A DNA stretch of 64,000 bases from positions 1-64,000 of the forward strand of contig NZ_ABIC01000004.1 of the NCBI RefSeq assembly GCF_000172075.1, in the 5' to 3' direction. A program made the translations under genes and the position numbers. Position 1 is the first letter of the stretch, and the number at the start of each line of letters is the position of its first letter. The stretch comes from Shewanella benthica KT99. Its GTDB lineage: Bacteria > Pseudomonadota > Gammaproteobacteria > Enterobacterales > Shewanellaceae. Under the pieces are notes generated by a model, which was not told where the DNA came from, did not search any database, and worked only from the letters and a program-made list of their open reading frames with translations. Positions 1 to 8,813 of this stretch are shown one piece after another.

Positions 1-161
1 GCAGTCACGGTAGCAGAAGAGGTTAACCGTAATGCGCCAAGATAAGCGAAACCTATCGAAATACCCAAGCTGTTGCCGATGAACTCAGTCAGCTTAATGA
101 ATCGTTACTTAACGATGCTAATAACATGGCCCAGGAAGTCAGTAAGTCAGTAAGTCAGTAA
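1..161 (+). pseudogene. 3' end of a methyl-accepting chemotaxis protein gene, frameshifted
   Basis: The first frame reads AVTVAEEVNRNA and stops at base 43. A second frame picks up at about base 33 with AKISETYRNTQAVADELSQL and continues to a stop at 159-161. Joined, they give the usual C-terminal coiled-coil end of a chemoreceptor signalling domain (the V-A-E-E-V-N pattern). One base appears to be missing near base 34. The gene starts outside the window, so only the tail can be judged. It is either a pseudogene or a sequencing or assembly error. The last codons lie inside an 8-bp tandem repeat, which sets the final residues and the stop. Confidence 0.6.
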
Positions 162-169
162 GTCAGTAA
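138..169. repeat. Four tandem copies of an 8-bp unit at a chemoreceptor C-terminus
   Basis: The unit GTCAGTAA occurs four times head to tail (138-145, 146-153, 154-161, 162-169). Eight is not a multiple of three, so gain or loss of a unit changes the reading frame and the stop codon of the chemoreceptor gene that runs into it. Confidence 0.85.
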
Positions 170-297
170 GTTTAAGTTAAGCTAATTTTAGTTCAAGTGA
201 GTTAAATTCAGTTAGGGTGATAACGAGCTAAGCTGGATTTAGGAGTATTGCTTGCAGCCGGCAGCAGTATTTTTACAACAGATAAAAGCCTATTCCT

Positions 298-402
298 ATC
301 ATCTTCTAAAACGAATAAAGGCTACTCTTTCGAGTAGCCTTTATTCTTGAATATGGCGGTGAGTTGGGGGTTCGAACCCTACATTGATACGCTATAAACC
401 CA
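298..402 (-). pseudogene. 3' remnant of a second tRNA-Ser with its own terminator
   Basis: Bases 354-402 match the CCA end, acceptor 3' strand, T-arm and part of the variable arm of the intact tRNA-Ser at 470-560. The D-arm and anticodon arm are absent. The sequence just 3' of it on the minus strand (about 309-346) is a separate hairpin with stem GGCTACT/AGTAGCC, which differs in bases from the terminator of the intact gene. This is best read as a tandem tRNA-Ser copy that lost its 5' half. An attachment-site duplication is the alternative. Confidence 0.7.
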
Positions 403-428
403 TGACTCACACTAATCATCTTTTAAAA

Positions 429-463
429 CGAAAAAAGCCTACTATTGCTAGTAGGCTTTTTAC
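429..463 (-). terminator. Rho-independent terminator of tRNA-Ser
   Basis: On the minus strand the stem AGCCTACTAGC / ATAGTAGGCT is followed by a T run, immediately 3' of the tRNA-Ser CCA end. Confidence 0.75.
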
Positions 464-469
464 AGAATA

Positions 470-560
470 TGGCGGTGAGTTAGGGGTTCGAACCCTAGAT
501 GGGCTATAAACCCATACACACTTTCCAGGCGTGCGCCTTCAGCCACTCAGCCAACTCACC
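470..560 (-). tRNA. serX: tRNA-Ser (anticodon GGA), CCA encoded
   Basis: Read on the minus strand, the acceptor GGTGAGT pairs with ACTCACC, followed by G and an encoded CCA. The anticodon loop is CTGGAAA (anticodon GGA) on a CACGC/GTGTG stem. There is a long serine-type variable arm (TATGGG/GCCCAT) and a T-arm TAGGG-TTCGAAC-CCCTA. Total length is 91 nt. It decodes UCC and UCU serine codons. The symbol is by analogy with E. coli naming and is tentative. Confidence 0.95.
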
Positions 561-787
561 AATTTTCGTTATGTTTATCGTGTTTAACGCCACCAATATC
601 GTTAAAAGCTTCACTAAGCTGGCTTAATTGCTTTCTCCTTTAACGGAGCGATACTCTACGCAATACAGGTTTAATGGTCAAGGGATAAAAGTGTACTTTC
701 AAGCGTTTGCACGTTTGCTAAGCAATATCAGCTAAATTGGTTTAAATTTGAAAAAACAGACGAGTAATTAATCTATTAATCTGTCAG

Positions 788-2245
788 TTAAAGCAATGGA
801 CTGAACAGATAGAAAAACTGTTCTGTCGCGCGTTTATACACCGGTCTTTGCTGCCAGAGTGAGTAATCTACTAAGCTGGAGTTATCCATATATTGCTGCT
901 GTAACTGAGTTAACTCTTGGGTAAAGCTAAGATCGTCGACGGCCAAGGTTAATTCGAAGTTTAACCATAGGCTGCGCATATCGAGATTAACGGTACCGAT
1001 TAAGCTGAACGTTTCATCGATCACCACAGATTTAGTATGCAGTAGACCGCCCTTAAACCTGTGGATGTTAACTCCGGCTTGTAAAAGCTCGCTGAAGAAG
1101 GAGCGGCTGGCCCATTCCACCATGACTGAGTCATTCTTGTTGGGGATGATGATATTGACACATACGCCCCTGTGGGCAGCGGCTATCAAGGCAACTTGTA
1201 AGTTTTCACTGGGCACAAAATAGGGGGTTGTGATGACTATCTTGTGCTTGGCTTGGTAAAGGCTTTGTAGCAGGACTTCGTGAATAATTTCTTCCGGCAT
1301 TCCAGGCCCCGAGGGGATGACCTGAACCGTGTCCAACTGCTCCGGGGAATGATGGGGCTTACAAATGGGTTTCTCTGGTAAAAAACGCTGATCCGTTTCC
1401 ACTTCCCAGTCCCAAGATTGGATGACGTCCAATAGAGGTACGCAGGTACCTGTGATGCGGATCATCACGTCTATCCACTCGCCGACACCTGAGTTTGCTT
1501 TAAAACAACGGGGGTCCACTAAATTCATCGAGCCCGTGTAGCCGATGCTATTGTCTATGATCACGATTTTTCGGTGCATTCTCAGATCCATTCTACGAAA
1601 TAACACCCTGAGCGGACTGACCTTAAGTGCTCTGGCTAGGGTGATACCAGCAGATTGCATTTTAGCCGGCCATTCACTTCGAAAAAATTGATGACTCCCT
1701 GCCGCGTCGAGTAACAGTCTTACTGTTATGCCTCTTTGAGCCGCTTGCACCAAGGCCCGGGCTACTGAGTCTGCCATGCCGCCGGGGTGCCAGATATAGA
1801 ACTCCATATGGATAGCGTGTTTGGCGTTATCAATATCCTTAATCATCGAGTTCAAGATCAGCTGAGGAGATGATAACAGTTGTAAGTCATTATCGGCAAG
1901 GGGGGGGATCCCGAGGCGGTTTTCACATAAGAGGCCAATAGATTGCGCATGGTGGCTCAGCGTACCGGGTTGATACTGCCTAATGTCAAATAGATGGGAA
2001 AACCATTCGGCGTAGGGCCGATACATGTTTTGAGCTCTGACAGCCCGGGTACGACCGATATTTTGCTCACCAAAAAGCAGGTAGGCGACGATGCCCACCA
2101 CAGGAATGACATAAATGATCATCATCCAGGCAAATGATACGCCGATGGAGCGACGTCTAATCACTATTCGAGCCGTGATAGCCGCGATTATTATCCAATA
2201 AGCAAGCACGCTCAATAGAGTGAGAACTTCGTACACTTGATCCAT
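788..2245 (-). CDS. cls: Cardiolipin synthase A
   Basis: Membrane phospholipase-D-family enzyme that joins two phosphatidylglycerol molecules into cardiolipin and glycerol. Two hydrophobic helices lie at the N-terminus (about residues 8-29 and 38-60). Two HxKxxxxD motifs follow: HRKIVIID with His at about 224, and HTKSVVID with His at about 403. Spacing and length (485 aa) are as in E. coli ClsA. An upstream TTG at 2278 would add 11 residues. I prefer the ATG at 2245 because the hydrophobic region then begins where it does in the E. coli enzyme. It is a single gene with no obvious operon partner; the divergent neighbour is an EEP-family protein. Confidence 0.93.
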   Translation of the reverse strand: MDQVYEVLTLLSVLAYWIIIAAITARIVIRRRSIGVSFAWMMIIYVIPVVGIVAYLLFGEQNIGRTRAVRAQNMYRPYAEWFSHLFDIRQYQPGTLSHHAQSIGLLCENRLGIPPLADNDLQLLSSPQLILNSMIKDIDNAKHAIHMEFYIWHPGGMADSVARALVQAAQRGITVRLLLDAAGSHQFFRSEWPAKMQSAGITLARALKVSPLRVLFRRMDLRMHRKIVIIDNSIGYTGSMNLVDPRCFKANSGVGEWIDVMIRITGTCVPLLDVIQSWDWEVETDQRFLPEKPICKPHHSPEQLDTVQVIPSGPGMPEEIIHEVLLQSLYQAKHKIVITTPYFVPSENLQVALIAAAHRGVCVNIIIPNKNDSVMVEWASRSFFSELLQAGVNIHRFKGGLLHTKSVVIDETFSLIGTVNLDMRSLWLNFELTLAVDDLSFTQELTQLQQQYMDNSSLVDYSLWQQRPVYKRATEQFFYLFSPLL

Positions 2246-2468
2246 GGAGTCTTTTGCCTTTAAATTACTTCCCTTCAATTATTTTCAAGGGGATGCTTGA
2301 TAATATACTGCATTAAATTGCCATAAAGATCAGTCTTTTTAGTACATGGCGGATCTGAAATGGCCATCATGTCGCTGGCTCTGTAGCGGTAATATATGTG
2401 CCTGACGATGTTTAGCGAGCAAGACTTGTGGTATAAATTGCAGACTTATCCTTATTTATTTCACTAGC

Positions 2469-3320
2469 ATGAAAATCGCTAATCTGACTCGTTCTTTTTT
2501 CATCTTTATTTTTGTTATTTTTATCTCGATCATTCTATTTTTAGCATTATTGCCCACGAGTGAGCCCAAAATGTTGACTGATCTCGACATGCCATCCTTC
2601 GATAGCCGATGTGTCCAAGGCGTTGACTCTATGAGTTCATACTTGGATAACCAAGGTTTGTTGAGTGTTTCTACCTGGAATATATACAAGCAGAATAGGC
2701 AAGGCTGGGAGCAGCAACTGGCGAATTTAAATCGCGCGAGTCAACTGGTGTTACTGCAAGAGGCAGGCCTGAGCACCGAACTCAGGCAGTTTATTCGACA
2801 TGCTCAATTGAAGGTATCAATGGCAAAGGCATTTACCCTCTTCGATACCGCATATGGCGTGATGAACCTGTCTCACACCGAGGTGAAGTCTGCTTGCGCA
2901 TTTACGGCAACAGAGCCGTTAATCCGTGTTGAAAAATCTGGGATCCTTGCATATTATCCATTGTCCAGCGGCGAGGAACTCTTGGTTGTGAATCTACATG
3001 GGATTAATTTTGAGTGGACTCTCACCCATTACTCCAGACAATTTGAGGCGCTAGCCCTCGAACTCGAAAAGCATCAGGGTCCTATCATCTTAGCGGGTGA
3101 CTTTAATACCTGGCGTGCACAGAGACTCAATCTTGTCAGCGAATTTGCTAAGCGATTTAACTTGTCTGAGATCCGTTATCGAGTCGATGAACGCCAACGT
3201 GTATTTGGCTTACCTCTAGATCACCTCTACTATCGTGGATTAATCTTCCTTGGGGCCGAGTCTTTGGCCACTGAAAGTTCAGATCATAACCCCATTACGG
3301 CCAATTTTAGGCTCAGGTGA
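2469..3320 (+). CDS. Endonuclease/exonuclease/phosphatase family protein, YafD-like
   Basis: A 283-residue protein with one N-terminal membrane helix or uncleaved signal (about 9-29) and an EEP domain after it. The expected metal and catalytic residues can be seen: Asn71 in STWNIY, Glu98 in LLQEAG, Asp211/Asn213 in GDFNTW, Asp251/His252 and the final SSDHNP (Asp272/His273). The family includes nucleases, sphingomyelinases and phosphoinositide phosphatases; the substrate cannot be told from sequence. The closest named relative by layout is E. coli YafD, function unknown. The anchor suggests action at the outer face of the inner membrane. Confidence 0.8.
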   Translation: MKIANLTRSFFIFIFVIFISIILFLALLPTSEPKMLTDLDMPSFDSRCVQGVDSMSSYLDNQGLLSVSTWNIYKQNRQGWEQQLANLNRASQLVLLQEAGLSTELRQFIRHAQLKVSMAKAFTLFDTAYGVMNLSHTEVKSACAFTATEPLIRVEKSGILAYYPLSSGEELLVVNLHGINFEWTLTHYSRQFEALALELEKHQGPIILAGDFNTWRAQRLNLVSEFAKRFNLSEIRYRVDERQRVFGLPLDHLYYRGLIFLGAESLATESSDHNPITANFRLR

Positions 3321-3498
3321 TGTCAAAATAGATGCGCTGAAAACTCAGTAACAGCGACAGTGCAGATGATTTTCTGAATAAATTGAGAGTTATCTTGCCA
3401 GTGTTCTAGAAAAAACCGTGATTGAAGCCATTTATCAAGGCTAAGCTTGTACACTAGGGCTTTAAGAGCCGTTTTCTCTCTCTATTTAGGCGCATCAC

Positions 3499-5463
3499 AT
3501 GTCTTCAAATGCTATCACTTCCCAGTCTCATCAATTGTTACAATCCTATTTTGGCTTTGAAGCGTTTAGGCCCGGTCAACTGGACGTTATCGAAAATATT
3601 CTGGGCGGGCAGAGCGCCGCTGCTATTTTCCCCACCGGTTCCGGCAAGTCTATCTGTTACCAACTCCCCGCCATCGCGCTGCCACACCTGACATTAGTGG
3701 TGTCGCCATTATTGGCCTTGATGCAAGATCAGCTGGCATTTCTTAAGCAGAAGGGGATCAGTGCGGCAAGCATAGATTCCACTCAGAGCCGGGAACAAGC
3801 CAATGAAATCATGAGGGGGATAAGAAGTGGTCAGATTAAAATATTGATGATCTCAGTCGAGCGCCTAAATAACGAAAGGTTCAGACAGTTTATCTCAGAG
3901 ATCCCCCTGTCTTTGTTGGTGGTGGATGAGGCGCACTGTATCTCAGAATGGGGGCATAATTTTCGGCCCGATTACCTTAAATTACCCCGCTATCGACAAG
4001 AGCTAAATATCCCACAAACCTTACTGTTAACTGCCACAGCGACCCCAAAAGTGATTGAGGATATGGGGGATAAGTTTGGCATAGCCAAAGAAAATGTCAG
4101 CTTGACCGGTTTCTATCGTGCCAATCTTCACCTGGCCGTACAGGGCGTTAAAACTTTAGATAAACTCGATACCTTGTGTCACTGGTTACAGCCCAGACAA
4201 GGGCTGTCAGGCATCATTTATGTCACCTTGCAAAAGACTGCCGAGCAGGTGGCCGAGCACCTTAGCAGCAGAAATATCCCGGCAATAGCCTATCATGCCG
4301 GCATGAACTCAGATGTCCGCTCAAAAATTCAAGATGATTTTATGTCAGGCAGGCAGCAGCTTATTGTGGCGACGATTGCTTTTGGCATGGGGATAGATAA
4401 GAGCGATATTCGCTACGTAGTGCATTATGATCTGCCCAAGTCTGTCGAAAACTATGCTCAGGAAATTGGCCGTGCGGGCCGTGATGGCGGCGATTCTGAC
4501 TGTCTGGTGTTAGCCAATGGTGATAACTTAATCACTCTGGAAAACTTCGTCTACGGCGATACGCCTGAATCTTCGGCCATCGCTATCGTACTCGATGAAA
4601 TCCTTAAGGCGGCGCATAGCCAGAGTGGTAACAAGGGCCGGGAGTGGGAAGTGGTGCTCAATAGCCTGTCCGGGCAATCAAATATTCGCCCCTTGTCCTT
4701 AAAGACCTTGTTGGTGTATCTGGAGCTGTTTAATGTGATCAAGCCCACCTACAGCTATTTTGCCGAGTATAAATATAAATTACTCAAAGGCGAAGAGGAT
4801 ATCTTGGCCGGTTTTAACGGCGAGAGGCGTGATTTTGTGCAAGCCATTTTTAACAGTTCAGATAAAGCTAAGATCTGGTTTAGTATCAACTTCGATAGGC
4901 TACACCAAGATTATGCCAGTGATCGCCAGCGTGTACTCAAAGCCATTAATTATCTGGATGAAAAAGGCATGATCGAGCTGCAGAGTAAGCAGATGACTCA
5001 AGTCTATGACATTCTAGACCCTAATTTCTCTGCTCAATCTCTGCAGTCTTCTCTGTTTGAGCAATTCAGCCAAAAAGAGCGCAGTGAGATAGAGAGAATT
5101 AACCATCTGGTCGCCTTCTTTACCTCTGATTCATGCCTCAGCCAACAACTGGCTCACTATTTTGCCGATAGGAACATGACGGCCGCTTGTGGCACTTGCA
5201 GTGTTTGTCTGGGTCAGCTGGCCGTATTACCGCCGCAGCCTTACCTGCGTCCCTTAGGCGAACTGGATTTCAATGCGCTTACCCAAGCTGGCATCAATAA
5301 ACTGGATAAGGCGTGCAGCCCGGTACTATTATCACGCTTTCTGTGTGGTTTGACCACGCCCATATTTACCCGTCTCAAGATGAGGGCCTGTAAAGGTCAT
5401 GCATCTCTGGAAAAATATCCTTTCGGCGAGGTTAAACTCTGGGTAGAGTCTAATCTGACCTAA
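3499..5463 (+). CDS. recQ: RecQ-family ATP-dependent DNA helicase
   Basis: A 3'-5' superfamily 2 helicase of 654 aa. Walker A is FPTGSGKS (Lys50) and motif II is DEAH at 143-146, followed by the RecQ loop with a CISEWGHNFRPDY pattern. The HxGRAGRDG motif VI appears as QEIGRAGRDGG. A zinc-binding module has Cys564, Cys567 and Cys570, with a further Cys near 547. The C-terminal part ends in a short winged-helix-like tail (ending EVKLWVESNLT) and I see no HRDC domain, so this is a RecQ-type paralogue and not a strict copy of E. coli RecQ. The stop codon abuts a MITE-like repeat. Confidence 0.85.
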   Translation: MSSNAITSQSHQLLQSYFGFEAFRPGQLDVIENILGGQSAAAIFPTGSGKSICYQLPAIALPHLTLVVSPLLALMQDQLAFLKQKGISAASIDSTQSREQANEIMRGIRSGQIKILMISVERLNNERFRQFISEIPLSLLVVDEAHCISEWGHNFRPDYLKLPRYRQELNIPQTLLLTATATPKVIEDMGDKFGIAKENVSLTGFYRANLHLAVQGVKTLDKLDTLCHWLQPRQGLSGIIYVTLQKTAEQVAEHLSSRNIPAIAYHAGMNSDVRSKIQDDFMSGRQQLIVATIAFGMGIDKSDIRYVVHYDLPKSVENYAQEIGRAGRDGGDSDCLVLANGDNLITLENFVYGDTPESSAIAIVLDEILKAAHSQSGNKGREWEVVLNSLSGQSNIRPLSLKTLLVYLELFNVIKPTYSYFAEYKYKLLKGEEDILAGFNGERRDFVQAIFNSSDKAKIWFSINFDRLHQDYASDRQRVLKAINYLDEKGMIELQSKQMTQVYDILDPNFSAQSLQSSLFEQFSQKERSEIERINHLVAFFTSDSCLSQQLAHYFADRNMTAACGTCSVCLGQLAVLPPQPYLRPLGELDFNALTQAGINKLDKACSPVLLSRFLCGLTTPIFTRLKMRACKGHASLEKYPFGEVKLWVESNLT

Positions 5464-5794
5464 TACCATTCCATATAAGTATCTGGTCAGTTCAGAGACT
5501 CTCAGTTTTTTCAATTCAAGGCGCATTGATGAGGAAATGGTTATTCCCTTTTAAGTCAATGCAACACCGAAGTGGAAACCCTGAGAGCCTCACGCAGTGC
5601 GGCTGATGTTTAAAGCAAAGGGCAAAGCCCTTTATGCTACGTTGAATGTTCTCGATATACGACTGCATGAATGCAGGAGGTAGAGCAACGCAGGAGCTTG
5701 TTGCCGAGAATAACTATTAGCTTCAAACATTCGCCTTGCCTACAGAGCTTTGAACTCCCGCTGAATGATCAGATACTTACTCGGAATGGTATAA
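5462..5794. mobile_element. MITE-like element with terminal inverted repeats
   Basis: The left end ATACCATTCC-n5-AGTATCTG and the right end CAGATACT-n5-GGAATGGTAT are inverted copies of each other. The 333-bp interior has no credible gene. An inner inverted repeat CTCTCAG/CTGAGAG lies near 5499 and 5579. It starts inside the stop codon of the upstream helicase gene. A compact relative lies at 11780-11840, and a half end (GAATGGTATAA) sits at the stop codon of the next gene near 7725. It lacks a transposase, so it must have moved in trans if it moved. Confidence 0.75.
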
Positions 5795-5954
5795 TATAGG
5801 CACAGCGTCAGGCGTTGAATTTGTCAATCGTACAAATCAACGCCAGATACTGATATTTCTCATCATACGTGTGCTACTGTTTGGTGTATTTCTAGTGTCA
5901 AGTTGGGAGCTCTCCCACAAAAAATAATAACGAAAATATATATTGGGAATAACA

Positions 5955-7724
5955 ATGAAAAAAGCCACATTATCGCTAGCCATAGCCTTATCTTTCGCCG
6001 GATTAGGCGGATGCCAAACACAGGAAGAAACCTCAGCAACTCCTGAGGAACAGGCCAGTCAGCAACAGAATTTCGCCACATTTTCCAGCCAGTTTATCGA
6101 CGATTTATGGCAGGAGTCACCGACTTGGGCGCTTTACAGTGGTTTTCACCAATATGATGGGGTGCTCAAGGTGCCCAATGCTAAGAATCGTAAGCTGTCT
6201 TTAGCCTTTAATCAGCAAGAGTTGAGTAAGCTTGCCTCTTTCGATCGAGACAAGCTGTCGGCTAATGAGCTGATCGATTATCATTTGATTGAAAACTTGC
6301 TTAAAAGAAACATCTGGGAGATCGAGGAATTTAAGTCCTGGCAGTGGGACCCCGCTGCATACAATGTTGCCGGTGGCTTCGCACAATTGGTGAATGAAGA
6401 TTTTGCTCCGTTAGATACTCGTCTACGCTCGGTGCTTGCACGAATGGAAAATGTGCCAGCCTATTATCAAGCGGCCCAGGATAATATAGAGTCGCCAACG
6501 CTTGAGCATACTCAATTAGCCATAATACAGAATAAGGGCGCCTTCTCCGTTTTTTCTGCTGAGCTACTGACTCAGGCAAAAGCGTCTGGGTTAACAGCAG
6601 ATGAAAAATCCTTGTTCGAGACCCGCTTTAACGCATCGACTCACGCTATCAATGCGCATATTCAGTGGCTCGATGGGCTAGAAACACAATTAACACGCGA
6701 TGGTGCGCGCAGTTTTAGAATTGGTGAAGCCCTCTATGAAGAGAAGTTTGCCTTCGATATTCAGGCTGGGATGAGTGGCAAAGCCTTATATGAGAAGGCC
6801 AGTGCCGACAAGGTTCGGGTACAAGATGAGATGGCCAAGATCACGGCTAAGCTTTGGTCTAGGTATTTCGACACTGCTATGCCTGCAGATCAAAACAGCG
6901 CCACCAAACAGTTGATCGATAAATTATCATCTAAGCATGTAAAACGCGATGCGTTTGTCGATGAAGTTCGCGCACAAATTCCTCAGCTCATTGCATTTGT
7001 GCAACAGAAGAACCTGATCACCTTAGATGCCAATAAACCTCTGGTTGTGCGTGAGACGCCAGCTTATATGCGTGGTTTTGCCGGGGCGTCAATCAGTGCG
7101 CCTGGTCCCTATGAGAAATCGAGTAACACCTATTATAACGTGACTCCTCTCGATGGCATGAGTGATGAATCGGCAGAAAGCTATCTGCGTGAATACAATC
7201 ACTGGATCTTGCAGGTGCTCAATATTCACGAGGCCATACCAGGTCACTACACTCAGCTGGTTTATTCAAATGAGTCGCCGAGCATGATAAAGAGCTTGTT
7301 TGGCAACGGCGCCATGATCGAAGGCTGGGCGGTGTATTCTGAGCGTATGATGCTGGAAGAGGGCTATGGTAACTTCGAGCCCGAGCTCTGGTTGATGTAT
7401 TACAAGTGGAACTTGCGGGTGATAGTCAATACGATCCTTGATTACGGCATACAGGTGCAAGGGATGACTGAGCAAGAGGCGCTGACCTTGATGACCCAAG
7501 AAGCCTTCCAGCAGACGGCCGAAGCCGAAGGTAAGTGGAGGAGGGCAACGCTGAGTCAAGTACAGCTGACCAGTTACTATTCAGGCTACCGTGAGATTTA
7601 TGATTTAAGGGAGGAGCTTAAAACGTCTCAAGGTGATAAATTTGATCTTAAAACATTCCACGAACAATTTCTAAGTTACGGCAGTGCCCCAGTTAAATAT
7701 ATCCGTGAACTGATGATGAAATAG
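5955..7724 (+). CDS. DUF885-family lipoprotein, putative metallopeptidase
   Basis: A 589-residue protein with a lipoprotein signal (lipobox LGGC, Cys20). It is therefore probably anchored in the outer or inner membrane facing the periplasm. The DUF885 hallmark HEAIPGH (His425, Glu426, His431) is present, followed by EGWAVYSERMMLEEG, whose Glu can serve as a third metal ligand. This resembles the zinc site of M3/M32-like peptidases, so a peptidase role is likely but the substrate is unknown. A TTG at 5943 could add four residues; the ATG at 5955 places the signal correctly. The stop codon lies in a short MITE-end-like sequence, with a terminator about 75 bp downstream. Confidence 0.85.
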   Translation: MKKATLSLAIALSFAGLGGCQTQEETSATPEEQASQQQNFATFSSQFIDDLWQESPTWALYSGFHQYDGVLKVPNAKNRKLSLAFNQQELSKLASFDRDKLSANELIDYHLIENLLKRNIWEIEEFKSWQWDPAAYNVAGGFAQLVNEDFAPLDTRLRSVLARMENVPAYYQAAQDNIESPTLEHTQLAIIQNKGAFSVFSAELLTQAKASGLTADEKSLFETRFNASTHAINAHIQWLDGLETQLTRDGARSFRIGEALYEEKFAFDIQAGMSGKALYEKASADKVRVQDEMAKITAKLWSRYFDTAMPADQNSATKQLIDKLSSKHVKRDAFVDEVRAQIPQLIAFVQQKNLITLDANKPLVVRETPAYMRGFAGASISAPGPYEKSSNTYYNVTPLDGMSDESAESYLREYNHWILQVLNIHEAIPGHYTQLVYSNESPSMIKSLFGNGAMIEGWAVYSERMMLEEGYGNFEPELWLMYYKWNLRVIVNTILDYGIQVQGMTEQEALTLMTQEAFQQTAEAEGKWRRATLSQVQLTSYYSGYREIYDLREELKTSQGDKFDLKTFHEQFLSYGSAPVKYIRELMMK

Positions 7725-7797
7725 AATGGTATAACACCTGGGTTGAACCACTAGGGTTCGACATAGTGTTTAAAACTTGTGTTTAACAATACTGTTT

Positions 7798-7834
7798 AAA
7801 AAAAGACCAGGCTATTAGTCTGGTCTTTTTTTTG
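7798..7834 (+). terminator. Rho-independent terminator after the DUF885 gene
   Basis: Stem AGACCAG/CTGGTCT with loop GCTATTAGT, preceded by an A run and followed by eight T residues. Confidence 0.85.
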
Positions 7835-7965
7835 CTTAGGAATTTAACAAGGTGTTAACCAATGTTTTTAGTTTAAATAACTAACACAGCTCACATTTAA
7901 ATAAAAAACAACTGGAGTTAAACTAATAGCTATAGTAGTGTTAATGATAACGGTTCGCATTCGCA

Positions 7966-8661
7966 ATGATGGGTGAGATGAGCAAAATATTATTAGTCGA
8001 TGATGATCTAGTGTTTAGGGAATTACTTGAGGAAGCGTTAGAGGCTGAAGGACACCATATTGTCTGTGCTGAGAATGGTATTGAAGCATTGGCAATGTTA
8101 GAGGAAGACCTCCCCGATATTATTCTGCTAGATATTATGATGCCAAAATTAGATGGATTTGGTTTATTGGCTGCAAGGAAAAATCAGATCCCCGTGATAG
8201 TGATTTCTGCCATCGATAATGAAGATGAAAGAATAAAAGGCTATGAACTCGGGGCCGATGATTTTCTTACAAAGCCTTTTAGCGTAAAGGAGCTTTTAGT
8301 CCGCATGATAGCATTACAACGTCGCGTAGAATTAACTCGAGCAGAGAAATTTACTGTCAGCCCAACCTCTGACACTGAAGTTACATTTGACGATACTCAA
8401 TATTGTGTTTCGATAGCATCGAGAAAGGTTACCCTTACTCAAACAGAATTTAAATTATTTAAGTACCTGTTCGAACGCAAAGGGAAAGTGATCACCAAAC
8501 AGGAATTACAGCGCAGTGTACTGCACAAAGATCTCGGCAGGTTCGATCGAAATCTGGATATGCATATCAGTAATACTCGGCGTAAATTAGCCGAGACTCA
8601 GCTACCAAAAACTCTGATTAACACGGTCAGAGGACAAGGGTATAGCTTTGCTAATTGGTGA
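7966..8661 (+). CDS. OmpR/PhoB-family response regulator (orphan)
   Basis: A 231-aa two-domain regulator. The N-terminal receiver has the acidic pocket VDDD (12-14), phospho-acceptor Asp56 in LLDIMMPK, and conserved Lys103 in TKPFS. The C-terminal winged helix runs from about 140 to the end, with the typical TQTEFKLF and NTVRGQGYSF patterns. It therefore binds DNA when phosphorylated. No histidine kinase is next to it, so its partner is elsewhere. Start choice is open: ATG at 7966, 7969 or 7978 (MSKILLVDDD) are all possible and none has a well-spaced Shine-Dalgarno. A terminator follows, so it is monocistronic. Confidence 0.88.
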   Translation: MMGEMSKILLVDDDLVFRELLEEALEAEGHHIVCAENGIEALAMLEEDLPDIILLDIMMPKLDGFGLLAARKNQIPVIVISAIDNEDERIKGYELGADDFLTKPFSVKELLVRMIALQRRVELTRAEKFTVSPTSDTEVTFDDTQYCVSIASRKVTLTQTEFKLFKYLFERKGKVITKQELQRSVLHKDLGRFDRNLDMHISNTRRKLAETQLPKTLINTVRGQGYSFANW

Positions 8662-8679
8662 ACCGGTTTAAATTAAGCA

Positions 8680-8711
8680 TAAAAAAGCCACACTCGATGT
8701 GGCTTTTTTGT
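8680..8711 (+). terminator. Rho-independent terminator
   Basis: AAAAAAGCCACA / TGTGGCTTTTTT hairpin with a CTCGA loop, 20 bases after the response regulator stop. Confidence 0.88.
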
Positions 8712-8813
8712 TTTTTAGCTGCCCCAATGCACATTTTCGTTTATCCTATAGGCCATTTATTGAGTCACTAGGTTCAGATGACTCATTCTCTCAGATTAAT
8801 CAAAGGAAGACCT

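Noticed and set aside
7266-7559. Long antisense open frames inside the DUF885 gene and similar ones in gyrA, the RND pump and hsdR
   Set aside because: They are shadows of strongly coding sense frames and show no ribosome sites or recognisable motifs.
7770-7788. TTAAAACTTGTGTTTAACA resembles the fadH/acyl-CoA dehydrogenase palindrome
   Set aside because: It lies after the DUF885 stop and before a terminator, about 180 bases from the next start, and such AT-rich palindromes arise easily by chance.
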